A stretch of DNA of 64,000 bases, from the NCBI GenBank assembly GCA_036652815.1, contig JAVVVE010000003.1, positions 61,164-125,163 of the forward strand, given 5' to 3'. The translations under genes were made by a program, and so were the position numbers. This document shows, in pieces, positions 18,523 to 27,593 of the stretch. The DNA comes from SZUA-378 sp036652815 (GTDB lineage: Bacteria > Bacillota > Clostridia > Lachnospirales > Lachnospiraceae). The number at the start of each line of letters is the position of its first letter. Position 1 is the stretch's first letter. The notes under the pieces are model-generated. The model was not told the DNA's origin. It worked only from the letters and a program-made list of their open reading frames with translations, and did no database searches.

Positions 18523-19119
18523 TTATAAAATCCCTTCTAACATCAAATTAACCTGTAATACATTGACTGTTTTTTCACCAAACACACCTAAGAATCTCCC
18601 CTTAGTGCATTGCTGAATAATATGATGAATGTCCTCTTCACTCAGATGATTGGCTTTAGCCAGTCTTGCCACTTGATATTGTGCCGCTGCAGGTGAGATG
18701 TGCGGATCCAGTCCGCTTCCCGAGCAAGTCACTAAATCTACCGGTATCGGCGTATCCTTCATCTGTGGATTGGCTTCTCTGATGACCTGAATACGCTGTT
18801 GTACCAGTTCACTAAATTCATCACCGGATGGACTTAAATTAGAAGGTGACGCATAGCTGAGTCTTTTTCCTGTTTCATCTGTAAAGGTAGTCACATCTAA
18901 GTTAGTCATACGTCCCCACATATGTGAGTCCCCTGTAAATTGCTGTGAAAGCAGTTCACTTCCATATTTTTTTCCATCTACTTCTATTAAACTCCCATTT
19001 GCCTGACTCGGAAAAACAAGCTGTGCAATGATTGTAATAAATGCTGTATACAAAAATCCACAAATAACTGTCATAATCAATAAATAGATCACAGCTTTTC
19101 CAAATGTATTCTGTTTCAT
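18523..19119 (-). CDS. kdpC: Potassium-transporting ATPase subunit KdpC
   Basis: Single-pass membrane subunit that stabilises the KdpFABC pump; 198 residues. It shows an N-terminal membrane helix (about 8-32), the conserved GS...QFT block, the SGLDPHISPAAA motif and the FGEKTVNVLQVNL end. The frame opens four codons upstream at 19131, but there AGAAGGG would touch the ATG; the ATG at 19119 (MKQNTFGKA) is preferred with modest certainty. It follows kdpB by 18 bases. Confidence 0.95.
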   Translation of the reverse strand: MKQNTFGKAVIYLLIMTVICGFLYTAFITIIAQLVFPSQANGSLIEVDGKKYGSELLSQQFTGDSHMWGRMTNLDVTTFTDETGKRLSYASPSNLSPSGDEFSELVQQRIQVIREANPQMKDTPIPVDLVTCSGSGLDPHISPAAAQYQVARLAKANHLSEEDIHHIIQQCTKGRFLGVFGEKTVNVLQVNLMLEGIL

Positions 19120-19137
19120 ATAAAATACCATCCCTTC

Positions 19138-21207
19138 TTATACTAAATGCGTTGCTACCAACAGCACATCAATGATTTTAATACAGATAAAAGGTGCAAT
19201 TAATCCACCGACTCCATAGACTAATAGATTACGCTTTAATAATTGTCCTGCGGATACTTCTCTGTATTTCACTCCTTTTAGTGCTAGCGGAATCAATGCT
19301 ATAATAATGAGTGCATTATAGATAATAGCTGACAGCACTGCACTTTCCGAAGAATGTAACCCCATAATATTAAGCGCCGCCAGTCCCGGATAAAGTGCCA
19401 TGAACATCGCCGGAATAATCGCGAAATATTTAGCTAAATCATTGGCGATGGAAAAAGTCGTAAGACTTCCCCGTGTCATGAGGAGTTGTTTCCCGATGCG
19501 CACAATATCGATTAGTTTCGTTGGTGAGGAATCTAAATCAACCATGTTGCCGGCTTCTTTGGCGGCCTGTGTTCCTGTATTCATGGCAACTGCAACATCT
19601 GCCTGTGCAAGTGCCGGTGCATCATTGGTTCCATCCCCTGTCATCGCTACCAGATGTCCTTTTGCCTGAAAATCACGAATCATAAATAGTTTTCCCTCGG
19701 GTGTTGCTTCTGCAAGGAAATCATCTACCCCTGCCTCTGCTGCAATCGCTGCTGCAGTCAAAGGATTATCTCCTGTAATCATGATAGTCTTAATCCCCAT
19801 CTTACGCATATCCGCAAACTTTTCCTGCACACCTTGTTTGATAATATCTTTTAAATGAATGACACCCAATACTTTATGATTCTTTGCTACCACAAGTGGC
19901 GTACCACCCTGTGCTGAAATACGTGTTACAGCTTCCACACATTCCTTACTATAGATTCCACCATTTGCAAGGACATACTCTTTGACAGAATCAGCAGCTC
20001 CTTTTCTGATTTCATTGCCATCATAATCTACACCACTCATTCTGGTTTGTGCTGTAAAAGGAATAAAGGTCATATTCTTATCGGAAAGACTTCTTCCTCG
20101 TATATTAAATTGCTCCTTGGCTAAGATCACTACGCTTCTGCCCTCCGGTGTTTCATCTGCAAGAGAAGATACTTGTGCCGCATCTGCCAATTCCTGCGGG
20201 CTCGTGCCATCTACCGGGACAAACGCACATGCCTGACGATTACCTAATGTAATCGTACCGGTCTTATCCAGCATAAGAATATCAACATCACCGGCTGCTT
20301 CAATTGCTCTCCCACTCATCGCTAATACATTGGCCTGATTAAGACGGCTCATCCCGGCGATACCGATTGATGATAATAAAGCACCTATCGTCGTAGGGGC
20401 AAGGCAAACCAAAAGTGCCACCAAGGTCGTAATCGAGATGTTATCCACAACACCTGCCTGCTGTGCCGAAAATTTGGCAAACGCATCAAGCGATATCGTT
20501 ACTAAGATAAAGATAATAGATAATGCAATCAGAAAAATCTGTAATGCCACTTCATTTGGCGTTTTTTTCCTGGAAGCGCCTTCCACCATCGCAATCATCT
20601 TATCTAAGAAGCTCTCTCCGGCTTCGCTCGTAACTGTCACAACGATCCAATCAGATAACACGGTAGTTCCGCCTGTCACAGCACTTCTGTCACCACCGCT
20701 TTCTCTAATGACCGGTGCTGATTCTCCTGTGATTGCACTTTCATCCACCGATGCCGCCCCATCAATCACTTCTCCATCCGCAGGGATTTGTTCTCCTGCT
20801 GTTACAAGGATCAGATCTCCTTTTTTTAAGAGTGCAGAAGATATTTTAGTGATTTTATCTTTTTGATCCATCGTGGGAATCTTATGTGCTTCTACATCTT
20901 TTTGAGCTGCACGTAACGAGTCTGCTTGTGCCTTACCTCTGCCCTCTGCAATCGCTTCCGCAAAATTAGCAAATAAAACAGTAAACCATAAAATCAAGGC
21001 GATCGAAAACGTATATCCTGTAGAAACATCTTTGATTCCAAATAAAGCAAGCACCCACAAGATACTGGTTAAGATTGCAGAGAGATAAACAAGCATCATA
21101 ACAGGATTCTTTACCTGTGTTTTTGGATTTAGTTTAGTAATCGATTCTTTCATTGCTCTGCCAAACATTTTTTTGCCGGCAAATGCTTTTCCTGTATTTG
21201 TATCCAT
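19138..21207 (-). CDS. kdpB: Potassium-transporting P-type ATPase subunit KdpB
   Basis: ATP-hydrolysing subunit of the Kdp K+ pump, 689 residues, normal length. The phosphorylation site is DKTGT at 314-318. The actuator motif TGES lies at 160-163; phosphorylation of its serine inhibits the E. coli pump. MTGDGTNDAPAL forms the hinge. About seven membrane helices are present, including the CLAPTTIGALLS segment of helix M4. It sits between kdpA and kdpC. Confidence 0.97.
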   Translation of the reverse strand: MDTNTGKAFAGKKMFGRAMKESITKLNPKTQVKNPVMMLVYLSAILTSILWVLALFGIKDVSTGYTFSIALILWFTVLFANFAEAIAEGRGKAQADSLRAAQKDVEAHKIPTMDQKDKITKISSALLKKGDLILVTAGEQIPADGEVIDGAASVDESAITGESAPVIRESGGDRSAVTGGTTVLSDWIVVTVTSEAGESFLDKMIAMVEGASRKKTPNEVALQIFLIALSIIFILVTISLDAFAKFSAQQAGVVDNISITTLVALLVCLAPTTIGALLSSIGIAGMSRLNQANVLAMSGRAIEAAGDVDILMLDKTGTITLGNRQACAFVPVDGTSPQELADAAQVSSLADETPEGRSVVILAKEQFNIRGRSLSDKNMTFIPFTAQTRMSGVDYDGNEIRKGAADSVKEYVLANGGIYSKECVEAVTRISAQGGTPLVVAKNHKVLGVIHLKDIIKQGVQEKFADMRKMGIKTIMITGDNPLTAAAIAAEAGVDDFLAEATPEGKLFMIRDFQAKGHLVAMTGDGTNDAPALAQADVAVAMNTGTQAAKEAGNMVDLDSSPTKLIDIVRIGKQLLMTRGSLTTFSIANDLAKYFAIIPAMFMALYPGLAALNIMGLHSSESAVLSAIIYNALIIIALIPLALKGVKYREVSAGQLLKRNLLVYGVGGLIAPFICIKIIDVLLVATHLV

Positions 21208-21238
21208 CTATTGATACCTTCCTTTCTATATGAGGATG

Positions 21239-23047
21239 CTATTGTAAAAACTCCGCAATCGGTCCCAAGGACAATGCCGGGAAGAAACTTAATGCACCAA
21301 TCAGCAATACTACAAAAATCAGTAAAAAAACAAATAAACCATTGGAAGTGGAAAGCGTACCTTCCGTAACTGCTAATTTCTTCTTGGAAACAAGACTGCC
21401 CGCAATGGAAAGAATACCAACAATCGGAACAAATCTTGCAAATAGCATGACAAATCCCAATAATACATTCAAAAAAACTGTATTTGCATCAAATCCTGCA
21501 AATGCAGAGCCATTATTCCCTCCACAAGAGGTAAAAGTATATAACAATTCAGAAAATCCATGTATGCCCTGATTATGTACACTATTAGCAACTTCAGGAA
21601 CCAACGCTGCGATTCCACTGCTGACCAGAATAGAAACAGGTGTAGCAAGACAAACAATAACTGCCCATTTCATTTCATAAGGTTCTATTTTCTTACCTAA
21701 AAATTCTGGCGTTCTGCCTACCATCAATCCGGCAATAAATACGGTCAAAATAGCAAAACCAAGCATGCCATACAGTCCACAACCGGTACCTCCAAAGACA
21801 ACCTCACCTAACTGCATCTGGAGCATCAAAACCATACCGCCCAGAGGGGTATAACTATCATGCATCGAATTAACAGAACCATTGGAGGCCGCTGTAGTAA
21901 AAGCTGCCCATGTAGAAGAAGCTGCGATCCCAAAACGTGTCTCTTTCCCCTCCATATTACCACCGGCCTGTTGATGAGTCGTAATATCCACAGCTCCGTC
22001 TTGCACTAACTGAGGCGTTGCTCTCTGTTCCATCAAACCGATGACAGAAAGTGCTAACAACAAGCATAGAAACATTGCCATAAAAATTGCAATTCCCTGT
22101 TTTTTATTATTGATATTTCTGCCAAACGTAAAACACAGTGCAGCCGGAATCAAAAGGATGGAAATCATCTCCAGCATATTGGTAAATGGACTTGGGTTCT
22201 CCAAAGGATGAGCTGCATTTACACCATAAAAACCGCCGCCGTTGGTACCTGACTGTTTAATCGCGACCTGACTTGCCGCCGGCCCCAGGGGAATGATCTG
22301 TTCCGTCACTATTTCAGCATCAGGAATCACCGTTTTGTTGATTGTAACCGTATTTTGTTCCAAATCAATGTCAGCACCTTCCAGTATTTCTCCTGCTTGA
22401 TTCACTGCAATCGGTTCCAATAAGGAGACTGTCTCTGCCGGTCTTAATGTCTGTACCACACCACCTCCGACCAGACAGAGGGAAAGTATGATATTAAACG
22501 GAATGAGCACATAGAGAATGATTCTGGTCATATCTACCCAAAAGTTACCCAGTCCCTCGGATTTTACCTTGATAAATCCTCGAATCAGTGCAAACAGTAC
22601 TGCAATACCGACTGCCGCCGATACAAAGTTTTGAACGGTAAGTCCCATCGCCTGTGTAAAATAGCTAAGTGTACTTTCCCCACTGTATGACTGCCAATTG
22701 GTATTGGTAATAAAACTGGCTGCCGTATTAAAAGATAAATCCCATTTTACCCCTTCCAATCCCTGTGGATTACCGGGCAAGATGCCTTGTATCATTTGCA
22801 TCACAAATAAGAAAACAAAGCTGACTCCAGAGAAGAATAAGACACTGCGTAAATATTTCTTTGCATTCATTTCCTCCTCTTTTTTTACACCCATCAACTT
22901 ATAAATAAAATTCTCACATGGAACTGCAATCTTTGTTAAGATCGTTTTTTCGCCATTCATAACTTTACCTATATATCCGCCCAGCGGAATTGCCAGCCCC
23001 ACGAGCACTGCCAGATAAAGTAGATACTGTATCCTTGTTTCCATCAT
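21239..23047 (-). CDS. kdpA: Potassium-transporting ATPase subunit KdpA
   Basis: K+-selective channel-like subunit derived from the Trk/Ktr fold. It is 602 residues long, slightly longer than the usual 555-570, with an insertion of about 35 mostly polar residues near 205-245. Filter-type loops are visible as TNTNWQSY, GTNGGGFYGVNAAHPLENP, AASNGSVNSMHD and CGGNNGSAFAG. About ten membrane helices are expected. Two consecutive ATGs (23047, 23044) follow GGAGGAGTT; the second has better spacing. First of the kdpABC genes, preceded by a 57-residue ORF. Confidence 0.96.
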   Translation of the reverse strand: MMETRIQYLLYLAVLVGLAIPLGGYIGKVMNGEKTILTKIAVPCENFIYKLMGVKKEEEMNAKKYLRSVLFFSGVSFVFLFVMQMIQGILPGNPQGLEGVKWDLSFNTAASFITNTNWQSYSGESTLSYFTQAMGLTVQNFVSAAVGIAVLFALIRGFIKVKSEGLGNFWVDMTRIILYVLIPFNIILSLCLVGGGVVQTLRPAETVSLLEPIAVNQAGEILEGADIDLEQNTVTINKTVIPDAEIVTEQIIPLGPAASQVAIKQSGTNGGGFYGVNAAHPLENPSPFTNMLEMISILLIPAALCFTFGRNINNKKQGIAIFMAMFLCLLLALSVIGLMEQRATPQLVQDGAVDITTHQQAGGNMEGKETRFGIAASSTWAAFTTAASNGSVNSMHDSYTPLGGMVLMLQMQLGEVVFGGTGCGLYGMLGFAILTVFIAGLMVGRTPEFLGKKIEPYEMKWAVIVCLATPVSILVSSGIAALVPEVANSVHNQGIHGFSELLYTFTSCGGNNGSAFAGFDANTVFLNVLLGFVMLFARFVPIVGILSIAGSLVSKKKLAVTEGTLSTSNGLFVFLLIFVVLLIGALSFFPALSLGPIAEFLQ

Positions 23048-23196
23048 AACTCCTCCATTTCTTATCTTAAATTCTTTTTCATCTTAACTTCTTTTTCATT
23101 TCACCTTAGTCTAGCATGAGATACTTTAAGGTAGTGTTAACACCTATGCTTGTGTATTAAGATTATATAAAGAACAGAAACTATCCAATAACTACA

Positions 23197-23370
23197 TTAA
23201 ATCCAACCGCATACCCATGCAATCGGGAGCATGATGGATAAGGTTGAGACCGACACTGCCAGTAACAAGCTGATCGGCATACATACTAGCATGGTAAGAA
23301 AAGTAATATTTGGATGCTTCAAAGTGATGTCTTCTATTTTAATTTTAATGTTCATTTTAATGTTTCTCAT
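23197..23370 (-). CDS. Small membrane protein at head of kdp operon (57 aa, unannotated type)
   Basis: Short ORF with a strong ribosome binding site (AGGAGGAACTAATC before ATG) starting MRNIKMNIKIKIEDITLKH and ending IAWVCGWI. The first 20 residues are basic/polar; residues about 22-57 form one or two hydrophobic segments (FLTMLVCMPISLLLAV, then STLSIMLPIAWVC). It lies 150 bases upstream of kdpA on the same strand, where E. coli carries kdpF (a 29-residue lipid-like stabiliser). Its sequence is not like KdpF and it is twice as long, so it is either an unrecognised functional analogue or an independent leader ORF. No other membrane peptide fits between it and kdpA. Confidence 0.55.
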   Translation of the reverse strand: MRNIKMNIKIKIEDITLKHPNITFLTMLVCMPISLLLAVSVSTLSIMLPIAWVCGWI

Positions 23371-23474
23371 GATTAGTTCCTCCTGTTTCTATCTACAGTA
23401 TAGAATTGCCCTTATTAAAACGGTAAAAGTATCCTGGCGATACTATTAAAGTCATATAAAGATAGAATCCGTTA

Positions 23475-23503
23475 TTGTTTATTTTATAAAAATCCGCTAT
23501 ACT
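23475..23503 (+). promoter_or_regulatory. Promoter for metF
   Basis: -35 TTGTTT, 17-base spacer, -10 TATACT, about 45 bases upstream of the metF start, in the divergent region between the kdp-head ORF and metF. On the minus strand a TATACT (near 23416-23421) could serve the kdp operon but lacks a recognisable -35, as expected if KdpE activates it. Confidence 0.55.
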
Positions 23504-23548
23504 ATATCCAATTAAGCATGTATACAAATAGAAAGTGAGGACAAATCT

Positions 23549-24403
23549 ATGAATCCAAACAATACCAACCGCAAACCATCTTTTCTTTCCTTTGAAGTAT
23601 TTCCTCCTAAAACAGATGAAGATTTTGATTCCGCCTATGAGACTTTAAATGCTTTGGCTAACTTAAACCCTGATTTTATCAGTGTGACTTATGGTGCCGG
23701 GGGTAGTAAATCCAAAAAAACAATAGAAATAGCTTCCTATATCCAAAACACACTGCAGATTGAAGCAATTGCACATTTTACCTGTGTTGGATCTACAAAA
23801 GCTGATATTATGTCTGTCTACCATGCATTGCAGGAAGCCAATGTATCTACCGTCTTGGCTCTGCGCGGTGACAGACCTGCCAATATGAGTGATGAACAAT
23901 ATAATGCCAGAGAATTTACCTATGCCTCCGATATGATTACCTATCTCAAAGAGCATACTTCTCTTCGTATTGCCGGAGCATGTTATCCGGAGAAACACTT
24001 TGAAGCAGTTTCTAAAGCCAGCGACCTTGCTAACTTACAAAAAAAAGTAGCCGCAGGGGCTACCTTTTTAATCACACAACTATTCTTAGATAATGAATTT
24101 TTATATCGATTCTTGGATCGTGCCAGAGAGATTGGGATCACAGTCCCTATCTGTGCCGGTATCATGCCGATTACATCTGCAAAGCAACTGGGTACTACTG
24201 TTTCCTTATCCGGTTCCAGTGTTCCCAAAGAGTTGGCTGACCTCATCGCTACTTACGGTGATAATGCTGTAGATATGCGTAAAGCAGGAATCGATTATGC
24301 CATCCGACAGATTCTGGATCTACGTGCCCATGGAGTAAACGATATCCATCTCTATACTATGAACAAAGCCAAGATGGCAGCAGAGATTGTGGCAGGGATA
24401 TAA
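23549..24403 (+). CDS. metF: 5,10-methylenetetrahydrofolate reductase
   Basis: FAD-dependent reduction of methylene-THF to methyl-THF for methionine synthesis or, in acetogens, the Wood-Ljungdahl methyl branch. It is 284 residues long, a single TIM barrel without the eukaryotic regulatory domain. Signatures: SFEVFPPKT near the N-terminus with the catalytic glutamate, FISVTYGAGG, HFTCVG, LALRGDRP and TQLFLDNE. GTGAGGACAAATCT precedes the ATG. It stands alone on the plus strand with no metH or acs genes nearby, so the methionine role is the simpler reading. It converges on the next gene with one base between stops. Confidence 0.96.
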   Translation: MNPNNTNRKPSFLSFEVFPPKTDEDFDSAYETLNALANLNPDFISVTYGAGGSKSKKTIEIASYIQNTLQIEAIAHFTCVGSTKADIMSVYHALQEANVSTVLALRGDRPANMSDEQYNAREFTYASDMITYLKEHTSLRIAGACYPEKHFEAVSKASDLANLQKKVAAGATFLITQLFLDNEFLYRFLDRAREIGITVPICAGIMPITSAKQLGTTVSLSGSSVPKELADLIATYGDNAVDMRKAGIDYAIRQILDLRAHGVNDIHLYTMNKAKMAAEIVAGI

Positions 24404-24404
24404 C

Positions 24405-25577
24405 CTATTTTGCCAATGCCATAGATTCTTTTTGTGCATAACTGTCTACATTATCATGATAATAATGCAATAAGAGCCCAACGACTCTTCCATAACTAAG
24501 ACTTCCATCTTCAATGCCATTGACAATGAGATTGGTTTCGATAAATTCTTCGGACAATTTCTTGACAGTGGCTGTTTTAATCACTGCTTTCTCTTCTACT
24601 TTTTCCCATGCTTCCTCAGTTAAAAACACATTATCTCGTTTGACTTGTGGTGAAATCGATACATGGGCCTGATACACCTTACGATTCTGATAGATTGAGT
24701 CATAGAAATCATGATCAATATAGTTTAATACACTTAAATATCCGCTGTACTGAAAATAAGGATCATCCGATTGTACACATGCCATAAATCCAATGAGATT
24801 AGCCTCATCTTCATAGATAAATCCTTTCACATGAGCCAATTCATGACAAATCGTAGCCGGCACATTCATACGATACATCTGCGCATTATAATTGGCTTCC
24901 ATCGAAAACGGAAAATAATAACCTTTCATATGCTGCTGACTTAAGAATCCTGACGTGGTGATTTCTTTTGGTGTCGGATAAAACCCGCTCAATTGTTCAT
25001 ACTGTCCGCCAAGATTCTGCATGGCTGTAATCGCAGTCTCATTCATATCACCGGAAAAGATAACATTGCCATATTCATCTCTTTCCAAGGATAATGCCAG
25101 CGTATTTACTTTTTCAACCATATAATCGCGTAATAAAATCAATTCTTCTAAGGTATACTCATCTGCCTTAGTTTCCATATATTTTTCTTCAAAAGTAGAA
25201 CAATGATAGAGAATAAAACAATTACATGTCATCACTGCAAATAATACAACCACCGTCCATGCTACCCCTTTATAAAAAATAGTACAGATTCTTTTCATGG
25301 TATGGCGTAAATTGGGGCGAATAGCTATCAAATAAAAAACAGCCGCAATGAATCCCAGTATGATAGCTGCCACTATCAATACTACTCCCATTACGACCAT
25401 AATTTCACCTACTGAAAATGACCACAATCCATTTATCCGTCCAATGGTGTTTACCCATAACGGAAAGATATATTGTACATAATAATCACAGAATGTTGCA
25501 CTGTTCCAGGCAATGATATTCACAAGAACGGTTCCAAGGAAAATCGCCAACAGAATGAATCCATTTCGTTTTCTCAT
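24405..25577 (-). CDS. DUF3810-type membrane zinc metalloprotease
   Basis: Membrane protein of 390 residues with three helices (about 5-25, 55-85, 105-127) and an extracytoplasmic catalytic part. A clear zincin motif HELAH at 245-249 is followed by EDEAN with a candidate third ligand around residues 256-258. The layout matches the DUF3810 family as I know it. The substrate is unknown. It is preceded by a sortase B gene on the same strand 130 bases away; a functional link, such as processing of surface proteins, is only inference. Confidence 0.82.
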   Translation of the reverse strand: MRKRNGFILLAIFLGTVLVNIIAWNSATFCDYYVQYIFPLWVNTIGRINGLWSFSVGEIMVVMGVVLIVAAIILGFIAAVFYLIAIRPNLRHTMKRICTIFYKGVAWTVVVLFAVMTCNCFILYHCSTFEEKYMETKADEYTLEELILLRDYMVEKVNTLALSLERDEYGNVIFSGDMNETAITAMQNLGGQYEQLSGFYPTPKEITTSGFLSQQHMKGYYFPFSMEANYNAQMYRMNVPATICHELAHVKGFIYEDEANLIGFMACVQSDDPYFQYSGYLSVLNYIDHDFYDSIYQNRKVYQAHVSISPQVKRDNVFLTEEAWEKVEEKAVIKTATVKKLSEEFIETNLIVNGIEDGSLSYGRVVGLLLHYYHDNVDSYAQKESMALAK

Positions 25578-25709
25578 TCACACCCAACTCCTATTTATGC
25601 TTTCTTTTATAGTAGCATAAACATGTTACAAGAGAATGAAGGAATATGAACATTCTGTAAACTCTTATCTGCTACTGTTTACAATTAGCATCCCCCGAAC
25701 AGATAGGAA

Positions 25710-26543
25710 CTATGCGATTTTTTTTGCAACCACCACAAACCTGCCATTATCTTCCTGATAATCACAGGTTGACAGGGTAATCAGCGAATCCCCATAGGCC
25801 GCTGTGACTCCGGTATCATACAAAGATAATGCCGCCATCTCATTCATATTGGAATAGAACTCTTCTTCTGTAGGTGCATCTACAAATTGGTAATATTTAA
25901 AAACAATCTCTTCTTCTGAATATAATTTAGAACGAAAAACATACATAATCTGATACTGTCCCTCTTCATAGATGGTATCAAACTGAATCATCGGATATTT
26001 TTCATAGAACTCTGATTTGGCATATCTTTCCAGTGTCCCAAACATCTTGCCTGATTTCATATTATGACCATATATAATCAGATTCATACTTGGCTTCATG
26101 GCATCACAGTTCTTATCCATAAAAATAGAACCATTTTTATCTTTTTCCTGCGAATAGTTATGATTCAGATAATATTCCTGATTCACGGACTGCATGACCG
26201 GATAATCAATCTCTGTTCCTTCTATCTTAACCCAGGCAACCAGACTTTTGTTTTTATTATATAAAGTTTGATATTTTTCAAGGATAGGTTTTGGTACACC
26301 CTGTTCATCTACCATAACAGGAGTCGGGTTATTGAGCACCTCACTATGCTTCAAATCTGCCAGTTGACCAAAAGCACTGTCTGAATGATCTGCGATATAA
26401 TAATAAAAGATAAAATATCCAATACTTGCCACTGCTATCACGCTTAACGCTATCAGCATCCATTTTCTTCTGGATTCTCTTTTTTTAAGCTGTCTTTGCA
26501 CTTCCAGTTCAAAAGCTGCATCATGCTCTTTGCTTGCTGCCAT
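25710..26543 (-). CDS. srtB: Class B sortase
   Basis: Membrane-anchored cysteine transpeptidase, 277 residues. A cytoplasmic basic N-terminus is followed by one helix (about 30-50) and then the sortase barrel. The catalytic triad is visible: His in YGHNM, Cys in TLSTC (about residue 260) and Arg in NGRFVV (about residue 268). The layout NGSIFMD...IIYGHNM...TLSTC is that of class B. The frame opens with a GTG at 26567 that contains the ribosome binding site (GGAGGT), so the ATG at 26543 is used. No protein in the window ends in a recognisable sorting signal, so its substrates are encoded elsewhere. Confidence 0.93.
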   Translation of the reverse strand: MAASKEHDAAFELEVQRQLKKRESRRKWMLIALSVIAVASIGYFIFYYYIADHSDSAFGQLADLKHSEVLNNPTPVMVDEQGVPKPILEKYQTLYNKNKSLVAWVKIEGTEIDYPVMQSVNQEYYLNHNYSQEKDKNGSIFMDKNCDAMKPSMNLIIYGHNMKSGKMFGTLERYAKSEFYEKYPMIQFDTIYEEGQYQIMYVFRSKLYSEEEIVFKYYQFVDAPTEEEFYSNMNEMAALSLYDTGVTAAYGDSLITLSTCDYQEDNGRFVVVAKKIA

Positions 26544-26589
26544 CTTAACTGCGGTACCTCCTGTCACTTACTCTACTATCTCACAAAAA

Positions 26590-26598
26590 AGTATACCA
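26590..26598 (-). promoter_or_regulatory. Extended -10 promoter for sortase gene
   Basis: Minus strand TGGTATACT, about 47 bases upstream of the sortase start. No consensus -35 is seen at 17 bases. Confidence 0.45.
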
Positions 26599-26656
26599 TA
26601 TCCTTACTTCAAATTGCACAAATTTTTCTATCTCAAAATATTTATAGATTTTAGGA

Positions 26657-26685
26657 AACATTGCCAAGCCATCTTACATACTATA
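26657..26685 (+). promoter_or_regulatory. Candidate mother-cell sporulation promoter (sigma-K/E-like)
   Basis: AACA, 16 bases, CATACTATA. This fits the B. subtilis sigma-K consensus mACm-N16-CATAnnnTA exactly, and the sigma-E -10 (CATACAnT) with one mismatch. A sigma-A reading (TTGCCA with TATAAA) would have only a 15-base spacer. The expected start of transcription is about 10 bases before the GGAGG of the next gene. Confidence 0.5.
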
Positions 26686-26714
26686 AAGCATAATAAAACT
26701 TTGGAGGCCAAACA

Positions 26715-26972
26715 ATGAGTGATTTAACAGCTTCTCACTGTGGTTGTAACGAACGCCCACCGGAAACTAATAATGGTTGTGGCGGTATACTCTGGATAAT
26801 TATTCTTTTATCTCTCTGTGGCGGCGGTAGTGGTAGTGGCGGCTGCGGCTGTGGCGGCGGTATCGGTAATATCTGTGGTGGCGGTGGTAATAGCGAAGGC
26901 GGATGTGGCAGTATGCTCTTCCTGATCCTAATCTTATGCTGCTGTGGTGGTGGCAGCGGATCTATCTGCTAA
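26715..26972 (+). CDS. Cys/Gly-rich small protein (chorion-like HCB13 type)
   Basis: The 85-residue protein is made of Gly, Cys and Ser stretches with two short hydrophobic blocks (ILWIIILLSLC at about 25-35 and MLFLILILCCC at about 67-77). About 14 cysteines lie mostly in CGCGGG or CCCGGG runs. TTGGAGGCC supplies the ribosome binding site. It resembles small proteins named in databases as chorion class high-cysteine HCB protein 13, whose role is unknown; the similarity is judged by composition. A metal-binding or cross-linked structural (spore coat-like) role is inferred from composition and from the promoter type. It is the first of three plus-strand genes inside a minus-strand neighbourhood. 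Confidence 0.75.
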   Translation: MSDLTASHCGCNERPPETNNGCGGILWIIILLSLCGGGSGSGGCGCGGGIGNICGGGGNSEGGCGSMLFLILILCCCGGGSGSIC

Positions 26973-27000
26973 AACTATCCATTCAATGTACATTTTACAG

Positions 27001-27027
27001 AAATAGGCTTCCCTGTGGAGCCTATTT
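27001..27027 (+). terminator. Terminator after Cys/Gly-rich gene
   Basis: Nine-base perfect stem AAATAGGCT / AGCCTATTT with a 9-base loop, 29 bases after the stop; the T run is short (TTT then C). It probably ends the first transcript partially or fully, since a new promoter-like sequence follows. Confidence 0.55.
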
Positions 27028-27039
27028 TCATGCAAGTCT

Positions 27040-27068
27040 TCATATTCCAAGAGGTACTCTCATAGTAT
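27040..27068 (+). promoter_or_regulatory. Candidate sigma-E-like promoter
   Basis: TCATATT, 14 bases, CATAGTAT. The -35 matches the sigma-E consensus kmATATT fully; the -10 matches CATACAnT at the CATA and final T. It ends 19 bases before the AGGAGG of the next gene. This is the second sporulation-like promoter within 400 bases. Confidence 0.42.
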
Positions 27069-27108
27069 TAGATAGTTCATTTTGTATAGGAGGGAGACAC
27101 AGATTACC

Positions 27109-27564
27109 TTGGAACAACAAGATTCTGATTATGTAATTTCTTTTGATACACTTTATACCAACAACCACATACAGATGTTAAAGGTTCTGGAACACTATCT
27201 TCCGAGCAAACAGCGAAATGAATTACCTGTCTTAATCAAATATATGGAATTACAATACACCATCTCTCATTGCAAGCAATACAAAAGATGTGAGTCCTTG
27301 TGTGCGAGTTCCGAGACTGCACTTGATATACCCTCGTTACTCCATGACATTCTCTGTTATTGTGATGAATCAGAAAAGAAAAAAGTACAACAATTCTTAG
27401 AATTGACACAGACAATGCAGATGGTCGAAGACATGCAGCGTTTCTCATCCATGATGCCAAATGGAGAAGGCAATGATATGGCTCTGTTACAGAGCATGTT
27501 AAGCCCCGAGCAAATGGCCATGTTTGAGATGTTTCAGGACACCAAAGATACAGATACTACATAA
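27109..27564 (+). CDS. Uncharacterised helical protein, Met-rich C-terminus
   Basis: Not recognised as a named family. It has about 151 residues and is predicted mainly helical. It begins LEQQDSDYVISF, contains HYLPSKQRNELPVLIKYMELQYTI (about 33-56), a Cys-bearing middle (CKQYKRCESLC) and a methionine-rich amphipathic tail (MQRFSSMMPNG, MALLQSMLSPEQMAMFEMF). The start is uncertain: AGGAGG at 27088-27093 lies 15 bases before this TTG and 9 before an ATT at 27103; no ATG fits. It is followed 29 bases later by another small gene, with which it appears to form a pair. I recall similar uncharacterised pairs in sporulating Clostridia but cannot verify this here. Confidence 0.75.
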   Translation: MEQQDSDYVISFDTLYTNNHIQMLKVLEHYLPSKQRNELPVLIKYMELQYTISHCKQYKRCESLCASSETALDIPSLLHDILCYCDESEKKKVQQFLELTQTMQMVEDMQRFSSMMPNGEGNDMALLQSMLSPEQMAMFEMFQDTKDTDTT

Positions 27565-27593
27565 TAATGCGTCACATAACAGGAGGTATTGAC

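Noticed and set aside
23231..23449. Plus-strand 72-residue hydrophobic ORF upstream of metF
   Set aside because: It is largely antisense to the 57-residue minus-strand ORF, which has a strong AGGAGG site and leads into kdpA; the plus ORF has no ribosome binding site.
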